A DNA stretch of 64,000 bases, taken from NCBI GenBank assembly GCA_018436595.1, contig JAHDLC010000006.1, positions 1 to 64,000 of the forward strand. The letters run 5' to 3'. The notes under the pieces are model-generated. The model worked only from the letters and a program-made list of their open reading frames with translations. It was not told the DNA's origin and did no database searches. The translations under genes and the position numbers were made by a program. Positions 42,030-50,721 of the stretch are shown here, piece after piece; the first letter of the stretch is position 1; every line of letters begins with the position of its first letter. Source of the stretch: Synergistaceae bacterium (GTDB taxonomy: Bacteria > Synergistota > Synergistia > Synergistales > Aminobacteriaceae).

Positions 42030-43256
42030 ATGCATGGACAGACAATTGCCGAAAAAATACTCCAGAAGCACTCGATGGATCCGGGAAAGCCGGTAAAGGC
42101 GGGAGACATCCTTTTCTGCAGCGTTGATTTTCTCATGAGCCATGACGCAACGGCGCCGATGGCCATACGGGCTTTTGAAAACATGGGAGGAACAAAGGTT
42201 TTTGATCCCTCGAAAATGGTGCTCATTCTTGACCACGCCACTCCGGCTCCCTATGAAAGGATAGCCAACCTTCAGTCCATGATGAGGGAGTTCGCCAGGG
42301 AGCAGGGAATACCGTTCATCGAAGGCGGAGAAGGCGTATGCCACCAGATCGTCGTGGAAAAAGAATACCTCAGGCCCGGAGACCTGGCTCTCGGAACGGA
42401 TTCCCACACCTGCACCTACGGTGCTCTGGGGGTTTTTGCGACCGGGGTAGGTTCCACAGATATGGCCGCGGCGATGTACACCGGCAAATCATGGTTCAAG
42501 GTTCCGGAAACCATACGGGTGAACCTGAAGGGAACCCTCGGGAAGGGATGTTCGGCGAAAGACGTAATTCTGAAGACCGCCGGGGTTATCGGGGCGGACG
42601 GAGCGAATTACAGGAGCATCGAGTTCTACGGAGAGTGGATTGACAGGGCTTCTCTTTCGGAACGCCTGACCATTGCCAACATGGTGGTGGAAATGGGGGC
42701 GAAGTGCGGTTTCCCCTGCTGTCCCGGTCTTGGAATTTCCGCCGATGCTGACGCCCGGTACCTGATGGAAGCGGAAATCGATCTTGACGCCCTTGAACCC
42801 ATGGTTGCGAGGCCTCACGCGGTGGACGACGTCTGCCCCGTGAGTGAAGCGGCGGACGTGGTCATTCACCAGGCCTTCCTGGGCAGCTGCACGAACGGGA
42901 GAATCGAAGACCTTCGCGAGGCCGCGCGGATACTGAAAGGAAAGAAGATCGCAGAAGGCGTGAGGCTTATCATCGCGCCCGCCTCCAGGCAGGTCATGCT
43001 CCGGGCCATGGAGGAAGGTGTCCTGGCGACGCTCATCGAGGCGGGAGGAGCAGTTTTTACTCCCGGATGCGGCGTGTGCGTGGGAACCCACGGAGGCGTC
43101 CCTGCAGACGGAGAGGTGGTCCTTTCCTCCTCCAACCGCAATTTCAAGGGGAGGATGGGAAACAACAAGGCGCTTATCTATCTTGCATCACCCCTTACCA
43201 TTGCGGCATCGGTAATCACGGGGAGAATCACGGACCCCAGGGAACTGGAGGAATGA
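42030..43256 (+). CDS. Aconitase-family hydro-lyase, large subunit (LeuC/DmdA-like)
   Basis: A 408-aa Fe-S hydro-lyase subunit. GTDSHTCTYGALGVFATGVGS is near residues 115-135. Fe-S ligands are the Cys in GSCTNGR and the pair in PGCGVCVG near the C terminus. It belongs to the isopropylmalate/homoaconitate/dimethylmaleate hydratase group. No leucine-biosynthesis genes (leuA, leuB) are near; lyases are instead, so a catabolic hydratase such as dimethylmaleate or citraconate hydratase is more likely. The stop overlaps the small-subunit ATG by 4 nt. Confidence 0.9.
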   Translation: MHGQTIAEKILQKHSMDPGKPVKAGDILFCSVDFLMSHDATAPMAIRAFENMGGTKVFDPSKMVLILDHATPAPYERIANLQSMMREFAREQGIPFIEGGEGVCHQIVVEKEYLRPGDLALGTDSHTCTYGALGVFATGVGSTDMAAAMYTGKSWFKVPETIRVNLKGTLGKGCSAKDVILKTAGVIGADGANYRSIEFYGEWIDRASLSERLTIANMVVEMGAKCGFPCCPGLGISADADARYLMEAEIDLDALEPMVARPHAVDDVCPVSEAADVVIHQAFLGSCTNGRIEDLREAARILKGKKIAEGVRLIIAPASRQVMLRAMEEGVLATLIEAGGAVFTPGCGVCVGTHGGVPADGEVVLSSSNRNFKGRMGNNKALIYLASPLTIAASVITGRITDPRELEE

Positions 43257-43747
43257 CGGTGAAACTCCAAGGGCATGCCGTAAAATACGGCGACAATATC
43301 AGCACGGATCTCATCATTGCCGGCAAGCACACCAAAACGCTGAATGTCCGGGACCTCGCGGACCATGCGATGGAAGATCTTGATCCTTCCTTCGGTGAGA
43401 AGATCAGCGGAGGAGGCGTCCTTGTGGCCGGTACGTATTTTGGGTGCGGTTCTTCGAGAGAACAGGCCCCCGTTGCTTTGAAAGAGGCCGGGGTCCTGTT
43501 CATCGCGGCGAAAACCTTTTCCCGCATTTTTTACAGGAATGCAGTCAACATCGGCCTTGCCGTTGTTGAATGCGATACCGATGCCATTGATGAGGGAGAT
43601 ATCCTCGAATATGATGTCGGCTCTGACATGCTGAAGAACATGACCAGGTACCGAGAGCTGGCGGTAACCCCTCTCCCCGAAATAATGGTGGAAATTCTGA
43701 AAGAAGGCGGGGTGGTGCCCTATATAAAAAAACACGGCGGGTTTTAG
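43253..43747 (+). CDS. Aconitase-family hydro-lyase, small subunit (LeuD/DmdB-like)
   Basis: A 164-aa swivel-domain subunit. It starts with the strand GHAVKYGDNISTDLIIAGK (~7-25). The substrate-loop motif is YFGCGSSREQAP (~62-73) and the C-terminal swivel core is FSRIFYRNAVNIGLAV. It forms the active site with the large subunit. The ATG overlaps the large-subunit stop; a longer in-frame reading lies inside leuC-like coding sequence and is rejected. Confidence 0.92.
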   Translation: MTVKLQGHAVKYGDNISTDLIIAGKHTKTLNVRDLADHAMEDLDPSFGEKISGGGVLVAGTYFGCGSSREQAPVALKEAGVLFIAAKTFSRIFYRNAVNIGLAVVECDTDAIDEGDILEYDVGSDMLKNMTRYRELAVTPLPEIMVEILKEGGVVPYIKKHGGF

Positions 43748-43848
43748 GGAATGGAAGCTTCCCGGCCGGTTTTCAGCCCGGAAGCCGGGGAACCTCCGGG
43801 GCTGAGGAACCGTAATTATGGTGTTAAGTAAGGAGGAGGTATGTCGAG

Positions 43849-44811
43849 ATGTTCAGGCTATTAAAGGTTTCTATGTGCGCATTTCTGGTCGTGTTTGTCA
43901 TTGTCGCTCCATCCTTCGCAGCCTTTCCCGACGGGAAGCCGATTCGGATAGTGAACCCTTTCGCCGCGGGAGGAGCAGGAGATGTGGAACTCCGTATGCT
44001 TGCCCCCCTTATGGAGAAGCATTTCGGTGTTCCGGTGGTCATAGAAAACATGACAGGGGCGGGCGGGCGTATCGCCTACGACAAAATGTACAGGGAAACG
44101 GCCGACGGGCACACTCTTTTTTACAACAACCAGCCCGCGCTGCAGCTGGGGGAGTTTCTTTACGACGGAAGATACAAGGGGAATGAATTCAGCTATCTCG
44201 TCAACGTCGTAAAAGACGCCCGGTATCTTCTCGTTCTGAAAAATGCACCCTACCAGACATTCCAGGATCTTCTCGAAGCCTCGAAGAAGGAAGATGTTTC
44301 CTGCGCCGTATCCGGTCTTGGAAGCAGCGGGCACCTGGGCAGCGTTCAGCTTGTTCTTGCGGGCCTGAAGCACCGGATAGTGCCTTTCGACGGTACGGCT
44401 CCGTCAAAGGCGGCCTTCCTCGGAGGGCATGTGACATTCTGGATTGCCGGTTACAGCGAACTCAAATCTCTGCTTGCAGACGATAAAATCAAGGTGCTCG
44501 CCACACTGAACGACAAGCGTCTTGCCCCCTACGATTACCCGACCCTTTCCGAAATGGGACTGCCTGAGGTCGCCGTCTACAACATGCGGGGCATTTGCGC
44601 TCCCCCCAATCTTCCTGAAGATATCCGGGCACTTCTCATTGAAGGAATCAGCAAGGCGGTGAATTCGGAAGAAATTCAGAAGTGGGCGGCTGAAACGGAC
44701 AGACCGATGCTCTTTGCGGCAGGCGCGGATTATTTCAAGCTTCATGAGGAAACCACAAAAATGGTGACGGATGCGCTTCCGATGATGAAAGAGAGCATCG
44801 GAAAGAAGTAA
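43849..44811 (+). CDS. tctC: TTT transporter substrate-binding protein (TctC)
   Basis: A 320-aa exported binding protein. The signal peptide is ~1-22 (FLVVFVIVAPSFA). The mature protein starts FPDGKPIRIVNPFAAGGAGD, the classic TctC N terminus, with ENMTGAGGRIAYDKMY close by. It delivers a carboxylate to the TctBA channel. It lies apart from tctBA, after the hydratase genes, but in the same transcription direction. AAGGAGGAGG precedes the start. Confidence 0.92.
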   Translation: MFRLLKVSMCAFLVVFVIVAPSFAAFPDGKPIRIVNPFAAGGAGDVELRMLAPLMEKHFGVPVVIENMTGAGGRIAYDKMYRETADGHTLFYNNQPALQLGEFLYDGRYKGNEFSYLVNVVKDARYLLVLKNAPYQTFQDLLEASKKEDVSCAVSGLGSSGHLGSVQLVLAGLKHRIVPFDGTAPSKAAFLGGHVTFWIAGYSELKSLLADDKIKVLATLNDKRLAPYDYPTLSEMGLPEVAVYNMRGICAPPNLPEDIRALLIEGISKAVNSEEIQKWAAETDRPMLFAAGADYFKLHEETTKMVTDALPMMKESIGKK

Positions 44812-44870
44812 AGCTATTCGTAAACGCTCCCTGACACAAATTTGACAGAAATCTGAAAGGAGACAGTAAA

Positions 44871-45815
44871 ATGAAAAAAAGTATGCTTGCGGTTATTCTC
44901 CTTCTGTGTGTCGCTGCAGCTCCCGCTTTTGCGGATGACGTGTTCGTCCGCATCGGGACGAGCAGCGTAGGCGGAGGGTTCTATCTCATCGGCAACACGA
45001 TTGCCCAGCTGGGGACTGAGGTCGAGAAGAGCATCAATTTCACCGCGGTCACCGGCGGATCCATCAAGAACTGCATCAACCTGGGCAACAAGGAAGTGGA
45101 GCTCGGCATGGTGCAGTCCTCCACCGTGAACGACGCCTGGAACGGCACCGGTTCCTTCAAGGAGCCCATCAAGTCTCTCCGCTATGTGACGGCCATCTAT
45201 CCCATGCCCGCCCATATCCTGGTGAACCTTGACGCCGAAATCAAGAGCATAGGCGATTTCAAGGGCAAACGGGTCGACTACGGTTCGGTGGGACAGGGCA
45301 TTGAAGTCAACGTCCGGGAAATGATGTCGGTCTTCGGTCTCAAGGACGAGGACGTCAGGATCGAGCGTTACGGCCGTTCCGAAGTTGCCGAGGCACTCAA
45401 GGTTGGTGACTCCCAGGCCCACATCTGGACTACGAATGCCCCGAACGCGCAGGTCACGGACATGATCCGCTCGGGCAAAGTCGGTTTGATCGGCATCGAG
45501 CCGGAAAAGATACAGGAGATCGTATCGAAGTTTCCCCACTACGCTCCAGTTGTGATTCCGGCGGGCGTTTATGAGGGGTATGACAAAGACCTTCCTGTTG
45601 TCGGCGCAGTGGGATCGCTTCTCACCTATGAAGATATGCCCGAAGAAGTAATTTACAAGATTACCAAGATGATCCATACCAACACGAAATTCCTGCAGGA
45701 GAGACTGAACTACTTCAACAACCTGAATCTTCAGTTTGCCCTTGCCGGAATGGCTGTGCCCCTTCATCCCGGTGCGAAGAAGTACTACGTTGAAGCCGGC
45801 CTGATCAAGGAATAG
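44871..45815 (+). CDS. TAXI-family TRAP transporter solute-binding protein
   Basis: A 314-aa exported protein. The signal peptide is ~1-22 (AAPAFA). The mature protein starts DVFVRIGTSSVGGGFYLIGN, typical of the TAXI branch, with FKGKRVDYGSVGQGIEVN near 145. It binds an organic acid for the fused permease encoded next. A hairpin followed by T4 lies between it and the permease gene. AAAGGAG precedes the ATG. Confidence 0.93.
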   Translation: MKKSMLAVILLLCVAAAPAFADDVFVRIGTSSVGGGFYLIGNTIAQLGTEVEKSINFTAVTGGSIKNCINLGNKEVELGMVQSSTVNDAWNGTGSFKEPIKSLRYVTAIYPMPAHILVNLDAEIKSIGDFKGKRVDYGSVGQGIEVNVREMMSVFGLKDEDVRIERYGRSEVAEALKVGDSQAHIWTTNAPNAQVTDMIRSGKVGLIGIEPEKIQEIVSKFPHYAPVVIPAGVYEGYDKDLPVVGAVGSLLTYEDMPEEVIYKITKMIHTNTKFLQERLNYFNNLNLQFALAGMAVPLHPGAKKYYVEAGLIKE

Positions 45816-45826
45816 GACCGCTCTGC

Positions 45827-45868
45827 GGCGGGAGGAAGGCGCGCCGGCGCCGGATCCTCCCGCCTTTT
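45827..45868 (+). terminator. Intra-operon terminator-like hairpin after TAXI binding protein
   Basis: GGCGGGAGGA (45827-45836) pairs perfectly with TCCTCCCGCC (45855-45864), followed by TTTT. As after the peptide-binding protein gene, it should favour binding-protein mRNA over permease mRNA. Confidence 0.7.
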
Positions 45869-45895
45869 GATATCGGGAATTTCAGGGAGGAAATG

Positions 45896-47818
45896 ATGGA
45901 TACTACTGTTTCCGGAAACCAGGAGAAAAAAACGTCTTCCGGCAAGAAGCGCTCCTTCTCGGGGAATCTGAAGCTTCTTGTCACGGTGCTTACCGTTGCC
46001 CTGGCGGTCTTTCAGCTCTACACCGCCTTTTTCGGCGTTCTGCCTGCCATGCAGCAGAGGAGCCTGCACCTCGCATTCGTGCTGCCGCTGATTTTCCTTC
46101 TTTATCCGATGTGGAAGACATCGCCGAAAAACCGTCCCAGCCTTTTCGACTGGATGTTTGCGGCGGCGGCGGCGCTTTGCACCGTCTATGTGTATTTTAT
46201 GTACGAGGATATTGCGAACAGGGCCGGAATGTACACCCAGTATGAACTCTATCTCGGGGTAGTGATGATTTTCCTTGTGTTCGAAGCCGCACGGAGGGTC
46301 CTGGGATACCCGCTCCCCATTTTCTGCGCCCTTTTCATTCTTTTTGCCTATTTCGGACGATCCATGCCGGGCCCCTTCAAGCACTTCGGCCTGTCCATCC
46401 CGCGCATCATCGAAGAGCTCTATCTCACCACGGACGGTCTGTTCGGGCTGGTAACCGGAGTTTCGGCAACGTACATCTATCTCTTCATTTTGTTCGGGGC
46501 GTTTCTCAGCTCCACGGGGACATCCCAGTTTTTCAATGACCTTGCCATGGCCCTTACGGGCCATCTCAAGGGGGGACCAGCAAAGATCGCCGTGGTTTCC
46601 AGTGCCTTCATGGGAACCATCAGCGGAAGCACCTCCGCCAACGTTGCCACTACGGGGGCTTTTACGATTCCCTTGATGAAAAAAATAGGGTATCAGCCTC
46701 ATTTCGCTGGAGCTGTGGAAGCAGCAGCCTCCACCGGCGGGCAGATTATGCCTCCGGTACTTGGAGCCGCCGCTTTTATCATCGCCGACTCACTGGGAAT
46801 CTCGTACCTCAAGGTTTTAAGTGCTGCAGTTGTGCCGGCCTTGCTTTATTTCTGGGGCATCTGGTGCTGCCTGAGCCTTGAGGCCGCAAAGCTCGGCCTG
46901 CAGGGCCTGCCGAAGGACGCTCTTCCAAGGGTGAAGGATGTTTTGGTCAAGAGCGGATACAAATCCATTCCCCTTTTCGGGATCATCTATTTCCTCGTCC
47001 AGGGGTACAACCCGCTGTACGCCGGATGCTGGGGCATTGTCCTTGCGACTCTTCTCAGCTTCGTCAGGAAGGAAGACAGGCTGAATATAAGGTCCTTCAT
47101 TTCCACCCTCGAAGACGGCTCAAAAAGCGCTCTTTCAGTGGCGATTGCCTGTGTCATCGTCGGCGTTGTCATAGGAATGATGGGCGCTACGGGAATCGCT
47201 CTGAAGGTAGGGGACGTCATCCTTGGATTCACGAAGGGCAATCTGCTCCTTACCCTGATTTCCACAATGATTCTCTCCATGGTCCTGGGAATGGGGATGC
47301 CCACGACGGCGAGCTACGTCATGGCAAGCGCCGTGGCTGCTCCTGCCCTGATTCTCCTGGGAGGCCGGCCCCTCGATGTTCATTTCTTCGTCTTCTTCTT
47401 CGCCGTCCTGTCATCGGTGACGCCTCCGGTGTGCGTAGGCGCCTATACTGCGGCGGGAATAGCCGGTTCAGACCCGAACAGAACGGCCTTCACCTCCATC
47501 AAGCTCGCTCTTTCCGGATTCATCGTTCCCTTCGTCTTCATTTACTCGCCGGAGATCATGCTCACCAATGTTGAAAGCTGGCCTGTGACCATTTTTGCCA
47601 TAATCACGGCGATTATCGGCGTGTTCGGGCTTTCTGTCGCGACAGAGGGGTATATATCGGCACCGGTTCCTCTCTGGGGAAGAGCGCTTGCTCTGACAGG
47701 CGCGGTTCTCCTCATTTTCCCCGGAATTCTTACCGATGCCACAGGATTTGCTCTCCTCGGGCTGGTGATACTGCATAACCTGAAGTTTGGGAAAAAGATA
47801 CCGCAGGCCGGTTCGTAA
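45896..47818 (+). CDS. TRAP transporter permease, fused small and large subunits (DctQM type)
   Basis: A 640-aa permease with about 16-18 helices, as in the TAXI branch where DctQ and DctM are fused. Seen are FMGTISGSTSANVATTGAF (~240-260), GGQIMPPVLGAAAFI, VLGMGMPTTASYVMASA and SSVTPPVCVGAYTAAGI. It uses an ion gradient with the TAXI binding protein upstream. The second of two adjacent ATGs is chosen for better spacing from GGGAGG. Confidence 0.93.
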   Translation: MDTTVSGNQEKKTSSGKKRSFSGNLKLLVTVLTVALAVFQLYTAFFGVLPAMQQRSLHLAFVLPLIFLLYPMWKTSPKNRPSLFDWMFAAAAALCTVYVYFMYEDIANRAGMYTQYELYLGVVMIFLVFEAARRVLGYPLPIFCALFILFAYFGRSMPGPFKHFGLSIPRIIEELYLTTDGLFGLVTGVSATYIYLFILFGAFLSSTGTSQFFNDLAMALTGHLKGGPAKIAVVSSAFMGTISGSTSANVATTGAFTIPLMKKIGYQPHFAGAVEAAASTGGQIMPPVLGAAAFIIADSLGISYLKVLSAAVVPALLYFWGIWCCLSLEAAKLGLQGLPKDALPRVKDVLVKSGYKSIPLFGIIYFLVQGYNPLYAGCWGIVLATLLSFVRKEDRLNIRSFISTLEDGSKSALSVAIACVIVGVVIGMMGATGIALKVGDVILGFTKGNLLLTLISTMILSMVLGMGMPTTASYVMASAVAAPALILLGGRPLDVHFFVFFFAVLSSVTPPVCVGAYTAAGIAGSDPNRTAFTSIKLALSGFIVPFVFIYSPEIMLTNVESWPVTIFAIITAIIGVFGLSVATEGYISAPVPLWGRALALTGAVLLIFPGILTDATGFALLGLVILHNLKFGKKIPQAGS

Positions 47819-47833
47819 CCGGGAGGTACGTTC

Positions 47834-48130
47834 ATGCAGGATCAAAGAATCGGCGTTGCAGGATCCCTTGAATCCTGCGATGTCCTCGTAATGGTGATAC
47901 TCTCAGCCGAAAGCAGGGGAATGACGCTGGAAATAGACAGTCCTTCCCTCGCTTCCTTCGGGGAGGAAATGAAAAATACGGTCATGGAAATTATGGAAAC
48001 CCTCGGAATTCCGCATGCCGTCATCAAGGTGCAGGACCGGGGGGCTCTTGACTGCACGCTGAGAGCCCGAACGGAGGCAGCCGCAAAAAGAGCTCTTGCG
48101 GTACCCGCCGGAGAGAAGGTGAGCGAATGA
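47834..48130 (+). CDS. citD: Citrate lyase acyl carrier protein (CitD-like, gamma subunit)
   Basis: A 98-aa protein. Ser14 in GSLESCD is the site that carries the phosphoribosyl-dephospho-CoA prosthetic group in citrate lyase. The C-terminal VKVQDRGALDCTLRARTEAAAKRA-type region (seen around residues 65-88) is also conserved. It overlaps citE by 4 nt. In citramalate lyase the same kind of subunit is used, so the lyase substrate may be citrate or citramalate. Confidence 0.93.
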   Translation: MQDQRIGVAGSLESCDVLVMVILSAESRGMTLEIDSPSLASFGEEMKNTVMEIMETLGIPHAVIKVQDRGALDCTLRARTEAAAKRALAVPAGEKVSE

Positions 48131-49020
48131 ATCGGAGGCGTCTTCGCCGCACTTCTCTCTACATTCCGGGAACGAATCCCGGAATGCTTGCCAATGCTGA
48201 AGTATATGGAGCCGACAGCGTTATTCTGGATCTCGAGGACGGGGTTCCCGTTTCGGAGAAGGATGCTGCGAGAATCCTCGTCAGGAATGCTCTGCAGCAT
48301 ATCCCCTACCGGAGGGCAGAAGTGACGGTCAGGGTGAACGCTCTTTCCACCCCCTTCGGCAGGGATGATTTCCGGGAGATCATTCCCCTCGCGCCGGACG
48401 CCGTCCGGCTGCCGAAGTGCGAATCGGCCGACGATGTCCGGGAGGCCGACGCCATGATGACGGAAATTGAACTGGAAAACGGCATTGAACCGGGAACGGT
48501 GGGGATTATCGCCATAACCGAGTCGGCCCGGGGCGGCCGGAACCTGTCGGAAATAGCCGCCGAAAGCCCCCGGCTGATCGCCCTGAATTACGGCGCGGAA
48601 GACTATACCGCCGACATCGGGGCTGTGCGGACAAAGGAAGGCCGCGAACTGGACGATATCCGGGCGAAAGTCATCGTGGCGGCCCGGATTGCCGGGGTGC
48701 AGGCCCTGGACAGCGTGTTCGGCGACGTGAACGATCTGGACGGCCTCTATGCGGAAGCCCTGCGGGTGCGTCTTTTGGGGTTTGACGGGAAATCGGTCAT
48801 TCACCCGAGACAGATTCCGGTGGTGCACAGGGCGTTTACTCCCTCGGATCAGGAGGTCGGGTTTGCCCGGAGGGTGATGGCTGCCTTCCGCGAGGCGTCG
48901 TCCAGGGGAGCCGGGGTTATCGCCCTCGACGGCCGGATGATCGACGCCCCCGTGGTGGCCAGGGCGGAAAAGATCCTGGCACTGGCGGAAGCGGCCGGAT
49001 GCCTTCCGGGAGAAAGGTGA
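48127..49020 (+). CDS. citE: Citrate lyase beta subunit (CitE-like)
   Basis: A 297-aa TIM-barrel lyase. RTSLYIPGTNPGMLANAE, then DSVILDLEDGVP (~36-47), RVNALSTPFGRDD, then GKSVIHPRQIP near 225. The acid residues bind Mg2+. CitE splits the acyl-ACP of citrate, citramalate or malate-like thioesters. Translation is coupled to citD (4-nt overlap) and it is followed at once by citF. Confidence 0.93.
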   Translation: MNRRRLRRTSLYIPGTNPGMLANAEVYGADSVILDLEDGVPVSEKDAARILVRNALQHIPYRRAEVTVRVNALSTPFGRDDFREIIPLAPDAVRLPKCESADDVREADAMMTEIELENGIEPGTVGIIAITESARGGRNLSEIAAESPRLIALNYGAEDYTADIGAVRTKEGRELDDIRAKVIVAARIAGVQALDSVFGDVNDLDGLYAEALRVRLLGFDGKSVIHPRQIPVVHRAFTPSDQEVGFARRVMAAFREASSRGAGVIALDGRMIDAPVVARAEKILALAEAAGCLPGER

Positions 49021-49022
49021 CC

Positions 49023-50510
49023 ATGATGAGCAGAAGCGCCGGCAACCGGAAAACCTTCTCTTTTACAGGAGAAGGGAAGGATATTCCCTCCATCGGAAAG
49101 AAGAGGGAGAAAGGCAAAATCGTCGCCTCCCTCGAGGAAGCCTTCCGATTGGCGGAAGTGCGGGACGGCATGACCATTTCCTTCCACCATCACCTGCGTG
49201 ACGGCGACCTGGTAGTGAACATGGCCCTGGACGTGCTGGCCGGGATGGGCATCAGGGACCTGGTCCTCGCCCCTTCGGCTCTTTTCCCCGTGCACGAGAG
49301 CCTGCTCCGCCATGTCCGGTCCGGGGTGATCCGGTCCATCGAGGGGAGCGTGAACGGTCCGGTGGGCAGAGCCGCCTCGGAAGGACTCTTCTCCTCGCCG
49401 GTGATCCTTCGTTCCCACGGCGGCCGGGTCCGGGCCATGCAGGCAGGGGAGCTGCGAGTGGACGTGGCGGTCCTTGCGGCCCCGGCCGCGGATGCCATGG
49501 GAAACCTGAGCGGCATATCGGGTCCCTCGGCCTGCGGCTCCCTCGGGTATGCTTTTTCCGACGCCCAATATGCCGACAGGGTGATTGCCGTCACCGACAA
49601 CCTGGTACACTACCCGGCCGTTCCCTTCTCCATTCCCCAGACTCTCGTGGACTGGGTCGTTCCCGTGGAGAGCATCGGCGTGCCGGAAAAAATCGTCTCC
49701 GGAACCCTCAGGGTTACCAGGGATCCTCTCCGGCTCATCATCGCGGAGCAGGTGGCGAAAGTCGTTGAGGAGAGCGGACTGTTCACCGGCGGTTTCTCCA
49801 TGCAGGCCGGCGCAGGGGGTATCTCCCTCGCCGCGTCAGCTTGTATCCGTGAGCGGATGAAGGCTGCCGGAATCAGGGGGAGTTTCATTTCCGGCGGCAT
49901 CACGGGACAGAGCGTGGAAATGCTGGAAGAGGGGCTCTTCGAATCCCTGCTGGACGTCCAGTCTTTCGACCTCGAGGCCGTGGCCTCCCTCGCCTCGAAC
50001 CGCGGGCATGCGGAAATGAGCGCGTCCTTCTACGCCAATACGGCCTCCAAGGGATGCGTGGTGGATATGCTCGACGTGGCGGTGCTCGGGGCAACCCAGG
50101 TGGACACGGACTTCAACGTCAATGTGAACACCGAATCGGACGGGGTGCTTCTCCACGGCATCGGCGGCCACATGGACACCGCGGCCGGCGCCGCCGTGAC
50201 CGTCGTCGTCACGCCACTGTTCCGGGGAAGGATGCCCATGATCGTGGACAGGGTCCTGACGGTGACCACCCCGGGAGAAACGGTGGACGTGGTGGTCACG
50301 GAACGGGGCGTGGCGGTCAATCCCCGAAGAAAAGACCTCCTGGAGAATCTGCGGGGGAAAGGCATTCCGCTGATGGAGATCGGGGACCTGAAGAAAATGG
50401 CCGAGGAATTCACCGGAATTCCCAAGACCCCTTCCTTCGGGGAAAAAATCATCGGAATAGTGGAGTACCGGGACGGCACAGTCATCGATACGATCCGTCA
50501 AAGAATCTGA
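49023..50510 (+). CDS. citF: Citrate lyase alpha subunit (CitF-like)
   Basis: A 495-aa CoA-transferase-fold subunit. Family features are SFHHHLRDGDLVVN, QAGAGGISLAAS, FISGGITGQSVEMLEEGLF, TDFNVNVNTESDG and GIGGHMDTAAGAA. It exchanges acetate on the carrier protein for the incoming acid. The loop usually reading YADPYNKG is YANTASKG here. No citC, citX or citG is found in the window, so activation genes must be elsewhere. It is the last gene of the island and a terminator follows. Confidence 0.93.
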   Translation: MMSRSAGNRKTFSFTGEGKDIPSIGKKREKGKIVASLEEAFRLAEVRDGMTISFHHHLRDGDLVVNMALDVLAGMGIRDLVLAPSALFPVHESLLRHVRSGVIRSIEGSVNGPVGRAASEGLFSSPVILRSHGGRVRAMQAGELRVDVAVLAAPAADAMGNLSGISGPSACGSLGYAFSDAQYADRVIAVTDNLVHYPAVPFSIPQTLVDWVVPVESIGVPEKIVSGTLRVTRDPLRLIIAEQVAKVVEESGLFTGGFSMQAGAGGISLAASACIRERMKAAGIRGSFISGGITGQSVEMLEEGLFESLLDVQSFDLEAVASLASNRGHAEMSASFYANTASKGCVVDMLDVAVLGATQVDTDFNVNVNTESDGVLLHGIGGHMDTAAGAAVTVVVTPLFRGRMPMIVDRVLTVTTPGETVDVVVTERGVAVNPRRKDLLENLRGKGIPLMEIGDLKKMAEEFTGIPKTPSFGEKIIGIVEYRDGTVIDTIRQRI

Positions 50511-50530
50511 ACTCCCCCGGGACTCACGGA

Positions 50531-50571
50531 AAAAAGAGCCTCCCCGGCAGCCGGCCGGGGAGGCTCTTTTT
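50531..50571. terminator. Bidirectional terminator ending the catabolic island
   Basis: GAGCCTCCCCGGC (50536-50548) pairs with GCCGGGGAGGCTC (50554-50566) over 13 bp. A5 precedes and T5 follows, so it can stop transcription in both directions. It separates citF from the riboswitch region. Confidence 0.92.
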
Positions 50572-50590
50572 CTAAATCCGCAGTTTTTTA

Positions 50591-50721
50591 GGCAGAGGGA
50601 GTGTCGCCGGGCACAGCGCCCGGCCGAGAAACCGACATGGATGTCGGTTTCAGGTGCAGTTGTCATGGAAGACAATCTGCACCGACGGCCCAAGCGAGCA
50701 CCGGTGACGCTCCCCGCTGCC
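50591..50721 (+). ncRNA. Moco/Tuco-type riboswitch candidate upstream of AOR
   Basis: The RNA folds into a closed multi-stem element. Outer stems GGCAG/CTGCC (50591-50595 with 50717-50721) and GGGAGTGTC/GACGCTCCC (50597-50605 with 50706-50714) enclose three hairpins: GCCGGGC/GCCCGGC (50606-50624), an 11-bp stem starting GAAACCGAC (50628-50651) and GGTGCAG/CTGCACC (50653-50683). CCGAGAAACCG and CACCGGTGACGCTCCCC resemble conserved parts of the Moco RNA motif. It lies about 120 nt ahead of the tungsten/molybdenum-enzyme gene aor and a MoaD-like gene, the expected context. Confidence 0.78.

Noticed and set aside
42030-43747. LeuC/LeuD as leucine-biosynthesis genes
   Set aside because: No leuA or leuB is near, and they sit between a C-C lyase and carboxylate transporter genes under an IclR regulator, so a catabolic hydratase is more likely.
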